DNA of 64,000 bases from JANMAT01 sp031359995 (GTDB lineage: Bacteria; Actinomycetota; Acidimicrobiia; Acidimicrobiales; Ilumatobacteraceae). The stretch lies in the NCBI GenBank assembly GCA_031359995.1, contig JANMAT010000094.1:1-64000 (forward strand), given 5' to 3'. A program made the position numbers and the translations under genes. Within the stretch, counting starts at the first letter, position 1. Every line of letters begins with the position of its first letter. Positions 8,666 to 15,180 of this stretch are shown piece after piece. The notes beneath the pieces are model-generated. The model had not been told where the DNA came from. It made no database searches and worked only from the letters and a program-made list of their open reading frames with translations.

Positions 8666-9046
8666 TCAACCTTTCCTCTGGTTGCCGACGACAGCTGAGC
8701 CATCGGCGGCGGTCAAGTCTGCCATGTCTCGTCCGACAAGGCCGAAAAAGGCCACGATATCGTTCGATGCGGCCGACGAGACCGGTGCCCGGAACGCCCG
8801 GGCGAACGCCTTCTTCTTCCGAGCGAGCTCGGCGCAGTCGGTCACCGTAGCGGCACAGAGCCATGCCCCGCGACCGCTTTCGTGGCGACCGGCGCGCCGC
8901 ATGGCCCCATCGGGTGATCGCACGATGCGCACCAGCTCACGCTGGGATGCGAGTCGACGACACCCGATGCAGGTCCGCTGCGGCGACGCCGTGACCTCAG
9001 TCGTGGCCGGCCTCCGCCGTGTCGGCCGTCGCCATCGCCGCGTCAT
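8666..9046 (-). CDS. ylxR: YlxR-family RNA-binding protein (DUF448)
   Basis: Small basic protein of the nusA-infB operon; the family (also called RnpM in Bacillus) binds RNA and modulates RNase P. Residues 23-40 show the defining RTCIGCRR motif, and RGAWLC follows near 59-64. The 126-residue frame begins at ATG 9046, 50 nt inside nusA; there is no later ATG, GTG or TTG before the motif, so the overlapping start is favoured. infB begins 9 nt after its stop. Confidence 0.9.
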   Translation of the reverse strand: MTRRWRRPTRRRPATTEVTASPQRTCIGCRRLASQRELVRIVRSPDGAMRRAGRHESGRGAWLCAATVTDCAELARKKKAFARAFRAPVSSAASNDIVAFFGLVGRDMADLTAADGSAVVGNQRKG

Positions 9047-10271
9047 CGGTGGGCGCCGCCGCGTCGGGCACGGCGTCCTCGACGACGGCAGCCTCGGTCA
9101 CGGCATCCTCGGTCACGGCATCATCGGTCACGGTCGCCGCCGGGGCCGCAGGCTCCTCGCCCGCCCACTCGGCGGCCGACATGATGCTGCCGTCGGCGGC
9201 GTGCCACTCCATCTCGCCGGTGTCGGCGTTCTGGACCCACTCGCCCTCTTCGTACTCGGCGCCGCCCGGCGCCACGAGGCCGGCCTCTTCGTCGGCCAGC
9301 TGCGACTCGCTCTTGATGTCGACGCGCCAGCCGGTGAGACGGGCGGCGAGGCGGGCGTTCTGGCCCTCCTTGCCGATTGCCAGCGACAGCTGGTGGTCGG
9401 GCACGATCACCTCGGCGATGCCGGTGTCTTCGTGGATGCGCACTTCCTTCACCTTGGCCGGGCTGAGGGCCTTGGCCACGAAGTCGGGGTGGTCCTCGGA
9501 GAAGGGGACGATGTCGATCTTCTCGCCCCGCAGCTCGGTGACGACCATGCGGACGCGGGCACCACGAGCGCCCACGCAGGCGCCGACCGGGTCGACGTTG
9601 TGGTCGTTGGACCACACGGCGATCTTGGTGCGGTGCCCGGGTTCCCGGGCACACGCCTTGATCTCGACGATGCCGTCGGCGATCTCGGGCACCTCGAGCT
9701 CGAAGAGCCGCTTGATGAGGCCCGGATGGGTGCGGGACACGACGATCTGCGGGCCCTTGGCCGTCTTGCGGACCTCGACGATGTAGGCCTTCAGGCGCGA
9801 ACCGGGCTCGGGTCGCTCGTAGGGCACCTGCTCGGCCTGGGGCAGCAGCGCCTCGACCCGGCCGAGGTCGAGCAGCGTGTAGCGGCTGTCGCTCTGCTGG
9901 ATGATGCCCGTGACGATGTCGCCCTCGCGGTTCGCGTACTCCTCGAACTTGCGGTCGCGCTCGGCCTCGCGCAGGCGCTGGCTCATGACCTGGCGGAAGG
10001 TGACGGCGGCGATGCGGCCCATCTCGTTCTTGGTGGGCGTGTCGTCGCGCGGGTTGACCCAGCTGCCGTCCTCGTCGATGTCGTAGGCGATGAAGCGGAT
10101 GTCCATCGTCTCCGGCTCGACCTGCACTTCGACCTCGTCCGCGGCGCCGGGACGGCGCTTGTAGGCCGAGACGAGCGCATCGGCCAGGGCCTGCAGCAGC
10201 ATGTCGACGCTGATGCCCTTCTCGGCCGCGAGCATGCGTACGGCTTCGGCCATGTCGGGGTTCTGGCTCAT
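8997..10271 (-). CDS. nusA: Transcription termination/antitermination factor NusA
   Basis: RNA polymerase-associated factor controlling pausing, termination and antitermination. The 424-residue protein has the N-terminal RNAP-binding domain (1-130), an S1 domain (about 134-200), and tandem KH domains with VGACVGARGARVR near 226-238 and LAIGKEGQNARLAARL near 300-315. An acidic Ala/Asp/Thr-rich tail of about 55 residues follows, in the place of the AR repeats of E. coli. ATG 10271 overlaps the rimP stop as ATGA, so the genes are translationally coupled. The leader before rimP holds an intrinsic terminator, a plausible target for NusA autoregulation. Confidence 0.97.
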   Translation of the reverse strand: MSQNPDMAEAVRMLAAEKGISVDMLLQALADALVSAYKRRPGAADEVEVQVEPETMDIRFIAYDIDEDGSWVNPRDDTPTKNEMGRIAAVTFRQVMSQRLREAERDRKFEEYANREGDIVTGIIQQSDSRYTLLDLGRVEALLPQAEQVPYERPEPGSRLKAYIVEVRKTAKGPQIVVSRTHPGLIKRLFELEVPEIADGIVEIKACAREPGHRTKIAVWSNDHNVDPVGACVGARGARVRMVVTELRGEKIDIVPFSEDHPDFVAKALSPAKVKEVRIHEDTGIAEVIVPDHQLSLAIGKEGQNARLAARLTGWRVDIKSESQLADEEAGLVAPGGAEYEEGEWVQNADTGEMEWHAADGSIMSAAEWAGEEPAAPAATVTDDAVTEDAVTEAAVVEDAVPDAAAPTDDAAMATADTAEAGHD

Positions 10272-10897
10272 GGCTTGGCTGCCCCTTCCTCTTCGGTGAC
10301 TTCGTCGTCGGTGACTGCGGCCGGGAGCTCCGTGATGGCGCCGGCCTTCTTCGCTGTCCTGGTGGCGCCGGGCTTCTTGGTCCCTGGCGTCTTGGCGCCG
10401 GCGGCCTTGCCCGGGCCTTTGCCCGGCTTGGGGGCGCCGCCCCACTCGAACACGGTGCGGGCCCGCTCGATGTCGGCCAGGGCGACGGTGCGCTCGGTGC
10501 CGAGCTCGGGACCGGCCTCGTCGACCCGGACGGTGACGGCGGCCTCGTCGGCGACGAGCAGCACGCCCTGCAGACGCCGCTCACCCGCCACGTGGGGCAG
10601 GGTGCGGATGTTGACCACCGCGCCGACCGAGCGCTGGAAGTGCGCCGGTGTGCGCAGCGACCGTTCGAGACCCGGGCTGGTGACCTCGAGCGTGTAGCGA
10701 CCGGGGATGGGGTCGACGTGGTCGAGCTCACGCGACAGCAACCGGGTGACGAGGGCGAGCTGCTCGAGGTCGACCCCGCCCGGGCTGTCGATGACGACCT
10801 TGAGGATGCCACCGGCGTGCTCGAGGTCGTAGAGGTCGAGCCCGAGGTCGGCGAGGATCGGCGCCACGAGTGGCTGCACGCGCTCCATCACACCCAT
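10268..10897 (-). CDS. rimP: Ribosome maturation factor RimP
   Basis: Assists 30S assembly. The 209-residue product has the two-domain RimP core: an N-terminal alpha/beta domain with LGLDLYDLEHAGGILKVVIDSPGGVDLEQL near 18-47 and VTSPGLERSLRT near 82-93, then an SH3-like domain. A Lys/Ala/Gly/Pro-rich tail of about 50 residues is an extension beyond the usual length. ATG 10897 has a strong GAGGAGGTGAGCG Shine-Dalgarno. It is first gene of rimP-nusA-ylxR-infB and has an unusual structured leader (10898 to about 11070). Confidence 0.95.
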   Translation of the reverse strand: MGVMERVQPLVAPILADLGLDLYDLEHAGGILKVVIDSPGGVDLEQLALVTRLLSRELDHVDPIPGRYTLEVTSPGLERSLRTPAHFQRSVGAVVNIRTLPHVAGERRLQGVLLVADEAAVTVRVDEAGPELGTERTVALADIERARTVFEWGGAPKPGKGPGKAAGAKTPGTKKPGATRTAKKAGAITELPAAVTDDEVTEEEGAAKP

Positions 10898-10974
10898 CTC
10901 GCTCACCTCCTCATTCCGTGTCGTCCGTACCGGTCGTGTCCGCCGGGGAACCTCGTGACGACCAGGGCGGGCCC

Positions 10975-11005
10975 AAGGAAAAGGCGTGGGCCGTTGGCCC
11001 ACGCC
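10975..11005 (-). terminator. Intrinsic terminator / attenuator in the rimP-nusA leader
   Basis: On the minus strand a perfect 10-bp stem GGCGTGGGCC / GGCCCACGCC with a 3-nt loop (10983-11005) is followed directly by TTTTCCTT (10982-10975). This is the clearest Rho-independent terminator in the window. It lies 78 nt before the rimP start and downstream of a TATACT promoter element, so it could end a short RNA, attenuate the rimP-nusA-infB operon, or end read-through from the ccdA operon. Confidence 0.75.
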
Positions 11006-11015
11006 CGTCATTGGA

Positions 11016-11063
11016 GGGGTGGTGTCACCCCGCCTCGATCAGCGGTTCCCCGAAGGGTCCCGC
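11016..11063 (-). other. Two further hairpins in the rimP leader
   Basis: Reading the minus strand there is first GCGG-GA-CCC-TTCG-GGG-AA-CCGC (11063-11042), a hairpin with a C(UUCG)G tetraloop and a symmetric GA/AA internal loop. Next comes GGGGTG-ACAC-CACCCC (11031-11016), a 6-bp stem. With the terminator hairpin this makes three stem-loops in under 90 nt. The region 10898-11038 has no coding signal that I accept. Confidence 0.55.
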
Positions 11064-11506
11064 AAGTATAGCTGCTCCACCGTCCGCTCCGGCAGCAGAC
11101 ACCCGTCGCCCGCTTCGGTCGACGGCGCTGACCTGGGTCGGGACCATCGAGCAGGACCCCGAACGGGGTCGAGCGACGCCGGTTCAGGCCTCGCCGGCAG
11201 AGAGCGGCGACACCGCCGGCGAGGGGGCCACGGCGTTGGTGACCCCAGCACGGGACCCGACCAGGCCACGAGGTGAGCGGTCGGGAGCCGCCCGTGGAGC
11301 ACGACGGCCAGGCCGACGGCGGCCGGCACCCCGACCGGCACCACTCTGCGGAACTCGCGCACCGTGAGGAGCGCCAGTTCGCGCCGGGCGCGGTCACGCG
11401 CGTCGGACGGCACCGCCACGACGGGCGACGCGCCGCCGGTGGCCGGGCGCGACCCGCCACCGTGATCGCCCCCCTCGTCGGTTCTCCGTGCGCCGGTCAC
11501 GCCCAC
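11039..11506 (-). CDS. Possible small protein after ccdA, perhaps frameshifted
   Basis: Uncertain gene. From GTG 11506 (or 11500) the frame reads a basic helix (DARDRARRELALLTVREFRRV) and a short hydrophobic segment (VPVGVPAAVGLAVVLHG) with good GC3, then turns Arg/Pro-rich near 11235. A different frame (VTNAVAPSPAVSPLSAGEA) picks up there with good codon use and stops at 11184. Either the protein ends in poor sequence at 11039, or a frameshift or sequence error joins the two and the true end is 11184, which would clear the rimP promoter. It starts 45 nt after the ccdA stop. No family recognised. Confidence 0.3.
   Translation of the reverse strand: MGVTGARRTDEGGDHGGGSRPATGGASPVVAVPSDARDRARRELALLTVREFRRVVPVGVPAAVGLAVVLHGRLPTAHLVAWSGPVLGSPTPWPPRRRCRRSLPARPEPASLDPVRGPARWSRPRSAPSTEAGDGCLLPERTVEQLYLRDPSGNR
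11065..11070 (-). promoter_or_regulatory. -10 element upstream of the rimP leader
   Basis: TATACT on the minus strand is the best -10 match in the window. Transcription would start near 11058, giving a leader of about 160 nt to rimP or an RNA of about 80 nt ending at the terminator. No clear -35 is visible. Confidence 0.5.
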
Positions 11507-11550
11507 CTGTACCGGTTCTCCTCCGGGCCGCCCGGCCGCCTGGTCGGGTC

Positions 11551-12225
11551 TCAGGGCCGTGCGGCCGCCACCACCTCGCCGAGGCGGCCCGAGGCCACCA
11601 CGATGCCGATCATCACCAGGAAGACCGCGCCGGCCCTGGCCAGCACGGGCGACACACGGCGCAGGAAGCGGTGGAGCGCCGGCGTCCAGGCCAGCCCGGC
11701 CGACGCCAGGAGGAACGGTGCTCCGAGGCCGGCGGCGTACGCGCTCAGTGCCGCGGCGCCCCGCCACGGGCTGGCGGTCCCCGCGGCGGCGACCAAGGCC
11801 GTGCCCAGCAGGGGCCCGACACAGGGCGTCCAGGCCGTGCCGAACACCACGCCCAGCACCAGCGGGCGGGCCACTGCCCCGGCGGGCAGGGCCAGCCGCA
11901 GGCGGGTGGCCCGCTGGGACCACCGGCCGCCCACGCCGGCCATGACCAGTCCGAAGCCGATCATGAGCACCCCGCCGATGCGGGCCACCGGGCCGCGGCT
12001 GTCACCGAGCGAGGCGCCCACGGCTCCCGCGGCCGTGCCCACGGCGACGAACACGCCGCCGAAGCCGACCACGAACACGGCGGTGGCCCGCAGCGCCCGG
12101 TCCGGCCGCTCGCTGGCGACCTCGCCGGTCACCATGCCGAGGTAGACCGGCACCAGCGGCAGCACGCACGGAGCGAGGAACGAGGCCAAGCCGGCGCCGA
12201 ACAGGGCCACGAGGGCGGTGAGCAC
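11551..12225 (-). CDS. ccdA: Cytochrome c biogenesis/thiol-transfer protein CcdA
   Basis: Membrane protein that carries reducing equivalents from cytoplasmic thioredoxin to extracytoplasmic thiol proteins. The 224-residue product has six predicted helices; the redox cysteines lie in FLAPCVLPLVPVYLG (helix 1, near 17-31) and GTAWTPCVGPLLG (helix 4, near 130-142). GTG 12225 starts 10 nt after the stop of the TlpA-like gene, its likely reductant acceptor, so the pair forms one electron-transfer unit. No cytochrome c or haem-handling genes are nearby, which favours a general thiol or methionine redox role. Confidence 0.9.
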   Translation of the reverse strand: MLTALVALFGAGLASFLAPCVLPLVPVYLGMVTGEVASERPDRALRATAVFVVGFGGVFVAVGTAAGAVGASLGDSRGPVARIGGVLMIGFGLVMAGVGGRWSQRATRLRLALPAGAVARPLVLGVVFGTAWTPCVGPLLGTALVAAAGTASPWRGAAALSAYAAGLGAPFLLASAGLAWTPALHRFLRRVSPVLARAGAVFLVMIGIVVASGRLGEVVAAARP

Positions 12226-12235
12226 CGCAGCCCCC

Positions 12236-12886
12236 TCAGGTGCCGACGTCGGCGCGGGGCGAGGCCGGATCGACCCCGAGCAGGACGCGGATGGCGTCCT
12301 CGGTCGCGGCGTAGGCGCCCTCGCCGATGTGGGTGTAGCGGGGTTGGCCGGTCCGGTCGTAGAGGAAGAACGCGGGCCAGTAGTGGTTGGCGAACGCGCG
12401 CCACACGTCGCGGTCGGCGTCGAGCGCGACGGGATAGGTGATGGCGCGGTCGGCGAGCGCGGCGGCCACGTTGGCCGGGTCGGCCTCGCGGGCGAATTCG
12501 GGCGTGTGGATGCTGAGCACGACCAGCCCATCGGCGGCGTAGCGGGCGTGCCACGCCTTCACCGCCGGCAGGGTGTGCTGGCAGTTGACGCAGCCGAACG
12601 TCCAGAAGTCGTAGAGCACGACCCTGCCGGCCAGCGCGGCAGGCGGCAGCGGGTCGCTGTTGAGCCACCCGGTGGCGCCGACCGTCACGTCGGGGGCGGG
12701 GCCGCCCGCCAGCACGGGAAGCACGGGCGGCGCCGTCGCGGCGGCCGCCGGTGGCGCACCGACCGCCGCCGCGATCTGCTCGCCGCCGGTCCGTCGGGCC
12801 ACCACCACGGCGATCACGCACGCGGCGAGCGCCACCACGAGCATGCTCGCCCGCACGGTGGCCCTCGAGACGACCGGCTCGCTCAC
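12236..12886 (-). CDS. TlpA-like membrane-anchored thioredoxin
   Basis: Extracytoplasmic thiol-disulfide protein of 216 residues. An N-terminal anchor (about 13-30) and an Ala/Pro linker precede a redoxin fold, with VVLYDFWTFGCVNCQHTLPAVKAW near 88-111 containing the CVNC active site and FANHYWPAFFLYDRTGQ near 166-182 containing the cis-Pro region. Sequence style resembles the thioredoxin domain of DipZ proteins. GTG 12886 overlaps the stop of the upstream lipoprotein as GTGA; ccdA follows after 10 nt. Likely job: deliver electrons from CcdA to an envelope substrate. The partner is not shown by sequence. Confidence 0.88.
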   Translation of the reverse strand: MSEPVVSRATVRASMLVVALAACVIAVVVARRTGGEQIAAAVGAPPAAAATAPPVLPVLAGGPAPDVTVGATGWLNSDPLPPAALAGRVVLYDFWTFGCVNCQHTLPAVKAWHARYAADGLVVLSIHTPEFAREADPANVAAALADRAITYPVALDADRDVWRAFANHYWPAFFLYDRTGQPRYTHIGEGAYAATEDAIRVLLGVDPASPRADVGT

Positions 12887-13095
12887 GGGGCGGTGGTGGA
12901 GCTGTCGGTCATCGCGCCCGACTTGTCGGCCATCGCCGTGGTCGGGCTGTCCTTCATCGCCTCGGTCGTCTTGTCGACCATGGCGGTGCTCGGGGTGGCC
13001 GGCTGGTTCGACGTGCCCCCACCCGAGGAGCTCCCGCAGGCGGCCATCCCGAAGGCGGCGACGATGAGGACGGGGGTGAGGATGCGAAGGCGCAT
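12883..13095 (-). CDS. Small lipoprotein with methionine-centred repeats
   Basis: A 70-residue protein with a signal peptide (MRLRILTPVLIVAAFGMAAC; lipid Cys20). The mature part is a Gly/Ser linker followed by four short repeats of 7-8 residues, each beginning AMxD(K/S): AMVDKTTE, AMKDSPTT, AMADKSG, AMTDSSTT. No fold is expected, and the only regular feature is an exposed Met every 7-8 residues. AGGAG lies 6 nt before ATG 13095. The gene is coupled by GTGA to the TlpA-like thioredoxin and divergent from a regulator-kinase-YedY-like set, so a role as oxidisable methionine sink is attractive, but that is inference. Confidence 0.8.
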   Translation of the reverse strand: MRLRILTPVLIVAAFGMAACGSSSGGGTSNQPATPSTAMVDKTTEAMKDSPTTAMADKSGAMTDSSTTAP

Positions 13096-13164
13096 GGATG
13101 CTCCTGGAGTCGGGGGGAGTGCCCGACCACCGTGGCGGCGAGTTGTTGCCGGCTCGGAACGGGG

Positions 13165-13184
13165 CGCGAAACGTTCGCGAAACG
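13165..13184 (+). promoter_or_regulatory. Tandem direct repeat, likely OmpR-type operator
   Basis: CGCGAAACG occurs at 13165-13173 and again at 13176-13184, an 11-bp period. The same DNA contains the inverted repeat CGCGAA-ACG-TTCGCG (13165-13179). OmpR/PhoB regulators bind 11-bp-spaced direct repeats. The site is 37 bp before the -10 of the response regulator gene and also upstream of the divergent lipoprotein operon. Confidence 0.5.
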
Positions 13185-13221
13185 GCGGCCTCCGTGCGGC
13201 CCCCAGGGGTGGTGTCGGTCG

Positions 13222-13227
13222 TAGCCT
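13222..13227 (+). promoter_or_regulatory. -10 element of the response regulator operon
   Basis: TAGCCT, 6 nt before ATG 13234; predicts a leaderless mRNA. Confidence 0.5.
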
Positions 13228-13233
13228 GCGCAC

Positions 13234-13944
13234 ATGTCCCCGGCTCCCGACCCCGCGCCGTCGCGCGTCCTCGTCGTCGACGACGAGCCGATGGTGCGCG
13301 AGGTCGTGAGCCGCTACCTGGCTCGCGACGGCTTCATCGTGGCCGAGGCGGCCGACGGGCCGGCGGCGCTGGCTGCGGTCGATTCGTTCCTGCCCGACCT
13401 GGTGGTGCTCGACGTGATGCTGCCCGGACGCAACGGGTTCGACGTGCTGAAGGTGCTGCGCTCCCGCGGTGACGCCGCCCCGCCGGTGATCCTGCTGACG
13501 GCGCGGGTCGAGGAGAGCGACCACGTGCTCGGCCTCGAGCTCGGTGCCGACGACTACGTGGTGAAGCCGTTCTCGCCCCGCGAGCTCGTGGCGCGCGTGC
13601 GCACGGTGCTGCGCCGTACCCGACGGGTGCCCGAGATCGGCGAGCCGCTGATGTTCGACGGGCTCGAGATCGACCCCCGCACCCGCGACGTGCGGGTGGC
13701 CGGTCAGGTCGTGGACCTGACGCCCAAGGAGTTCGACCTGCTCGCCTTCCTGGCCCAGTCGCCCCGGCAGGTGTTCTCGCGCGCCCAGCTCCTCGAGCAC
13801 GTGTGGGATTCCAAACCCGACTACCAGGACCCGGCCACCGTCACCGTGCACGTACGCCGGATCCGCAACAAGATCGAGACCAACCCCGAGGACCCGCGCT
13901 GGATCGCCACCGTGTGGGGCGTGGGCTACCGGTTCGAGCCGTGA
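13234..13944 (+). CDS. OmpR/PhoB-family response regulator
   Basis: A 236-residue two-component regulator. The receiver domain (about 10-120) has the acidic pair DDEP, phospho-acceptor Asp60 in VVLDVMLPG, and the switch Lys in VVKPFSP near 109-115. The winged-helix domain follows (DVRVAGQVVDLTPKEFDLLAFLA near 150-172, with VRRIRNKIETNP and GVGYRFEP at the end). It overlaps its kinase by GTGA. Direct repeats upstream suggest autoregulation. The adjacent molybdoenzyme gene makes this pair comparable in layout to E. coli HprSR-MsrPQ, which answers hypochlorite; the signal here is not known. Confidence 0.93.
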   Translation: MSPAPDPAPSRVLVVDDEPMVREVVSRYLARDGFIVAEAADGPAALAAVDSFLPDLVVLDVMLPGRNGFDVLKVLRSRGDAAPPVILLTARVEESDHVLGLELGADDYVVKPFSPRELVARVRTVLRRTRRVPEIGEPLMFDGLEIDPRTRDVRVAGQVVDLTPKEFDLLAFLAQSPRQVFSRAQLLEHVWDSKPDYQDPATVTVHVRRIRNKIETNPEDPRWIATVWGVGYRFEP

Positions 13945-15176
13945 GGACGCGGCCCGGTCTCCTCACCCTGGTGGCGGGCTCGGTGCTGGCCGGCCTCGGC
14001 GCGCTCGGAGTCATCATCGCCACGCTCGATCCGCCCCGCCAGGACATGACCGGCGTGGTGCTGCTGGTGGCCGCGCCCGTGGCCGGCGCGGTGCTCGTGG
14101 CCGTGTTCCTGCGATGGTGGATCGGGCGTGCGCGCGGCCTGGCCCGGGTGCTGGTGGCCACCGCGGTGGTGAGCGCGGTGCTCGTGGCCGCCGCGGTGGC
14201 GCTGGCGGCGTGGCGCATGTTCCTGTCGGGCCACGACGCCACCATCGTCGGCGTGGTCGTGGGGCTGGCCGCGGTGCTGGCCGTGCTCGTCGCCGTCGCC
14301 GTGACCCGGCCGCTCGCCCGTCAGGTGCGCCGCCTCGGCGACGTGGCCCAGCTGGTCGCGGCCGGAGACCTGACGGCGCGCACCGGCATCGACCGGCGCG
14401 ACGAGCTGGGCGAGGCCGGCCGGGCCATCGACCACATGGTCGCCCGGCTCGGCCTGGCCGAGCAGGGCCGCCGACGCCTCGAGAAGGAGCGCACGTTCCT
14501 GCTGTCGGCCATCGGCCACGACCTGCGCACGCCGCTGGCGGCGCTGCGCGCCGCGGTCGAGTCACTGCAGGACGGTGTGGCGCCCGACCCCGACCGCTAC
14601 CTGGCCGCCATGAGCACCCAGATCGACGCGGTGCAGCAGCTCATCGAGGAGCTCGTGATGTACGCCCGCATCGAGGCGGGCAAGCTCGAGTTCGAAAAGG
14701 TCGACGTCGACCTGGCCGAACTGGTCGACGAGACCGTGGAGACCATGACGCCCGTCGCCCACCGGCGTGGGCTGCGCCTGGACGCCTCGGCCGACGGCCG
14801 GGCGCGCGTGCGCGGCGGCCCGGCCGAACTGGCTCGCGTGCTGCGCAACCTGATCGACAACGCGCTGCGCTACGGGCCGGCCGGCTCCACCGTGGTGGTC
14901 GAGCTCACCACCGGCGTCCACACCGCCCGCATCGTCGTGCGCGACGAGGGTCCCGGCTTCCCGGACGACTTCCGACCGCGCGCCTTCGAACCGTTCACCC
15001 GCGCCGACCCGGCCCGCGACCGCGCCACTGGCACCGCCGGCCTCGGCCTGGCCATCGCGCGGGGCATCGTCGACGCCCACGACGGCACCATCACCCTCGG
15101 CCCGCCTCCCGGCGGCACGGTCGAGGTGCACCTCCCGTTGGTCCCCCTACCCACCCCCAGGCCGCAACGAGCGTGA
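13941..15176 (+). CDS. Sensor histidine kinase
   Basis: A 411-residue membrane kinase. About four hydrophobic segments fill residues 5-125 (no large sensor loop is evident), followed by a HAMP domain (about 118-170). The dimerisation region carries AIGHDLRTPLAAL with His193, and the ATPase domain has the N box NLIDNALRYG near 308-317, DEGPGFPDDF and GLGLAIARG. GTG 13941 overlaps the regulator stop. The molybdoenzyme starts 4 nt after its end, so all three are probably co-transcribed. The short extracytoplasmic loops suggest membrane or intramembrane sensing. Confidence 0.92.
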   Translation: MRTRPGLLTLVAGSVLAGLGALGVIIATLDPPRQDMTGVVLLVAAPVAGAVLVAVFLRWWIGRARGLARVLVATAVVSAVLVAAAVALAAWRMFLSGHDATIVGVVVGLAAVLAVLVAVAVTRPLARQVRRLGDVAQLVAAGDLTARTGIDRRDELGEAGRAIDHMVARLGLAEQGRRRLEKERTFLLSAIGHDLRTPLAALRAAVESLQDGVAPDPDRYLAAMSTQIDAVQQLIEELVMYARIEAGKLEFEKVDVDLAELVDETVETMTPVAHRRGLRLDASADGRARVRGGPAELARVLRNLIDNALRYGPAGSTVVVELTTGVHTARIVVRDEGPGFPDDFRPRAFEPFTRADPARDRATGTAGLGLAIARGIVDAHDGTITLGPPPGGTVEVHLPLVPLPTPRPQRA

Positions 15177-15180
15177 CGCC

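Noticed and set aside
5228..8698. Very long open frame on the plus strand antisense to infB
   Set aside because: Its His/Asp/Arg-rich translation is a GC-skew shadow of infB, with no recognisable domain, and infB itself is certain.
8737..8752. GGCC-gaaaaa-GGCC hairpin with a T-run on the minus strand, terminator-like
   Set aside because: It lies within the ylxR coding sequence (FFGLVGRD region) with only 4 bp of stem and the T-run in the loop.
10898..11070. tRNA gene in the rimP leader, by analogy with E. coli metY-rimP-nusA
   Set aside because: The three hairpins do not form a cloverleaf, and no CCA end or T-loop GTTCRA motif is present.
12883..13851. Longer minus-strand frame extending the methionine-repeat lipoprotein through the response regulator gene
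   Set aside because: The upstream part is antisense to a certain response regulator; the lipoprotein has its own ATG, Shine-Dalgarno and signal peptide at 13095.
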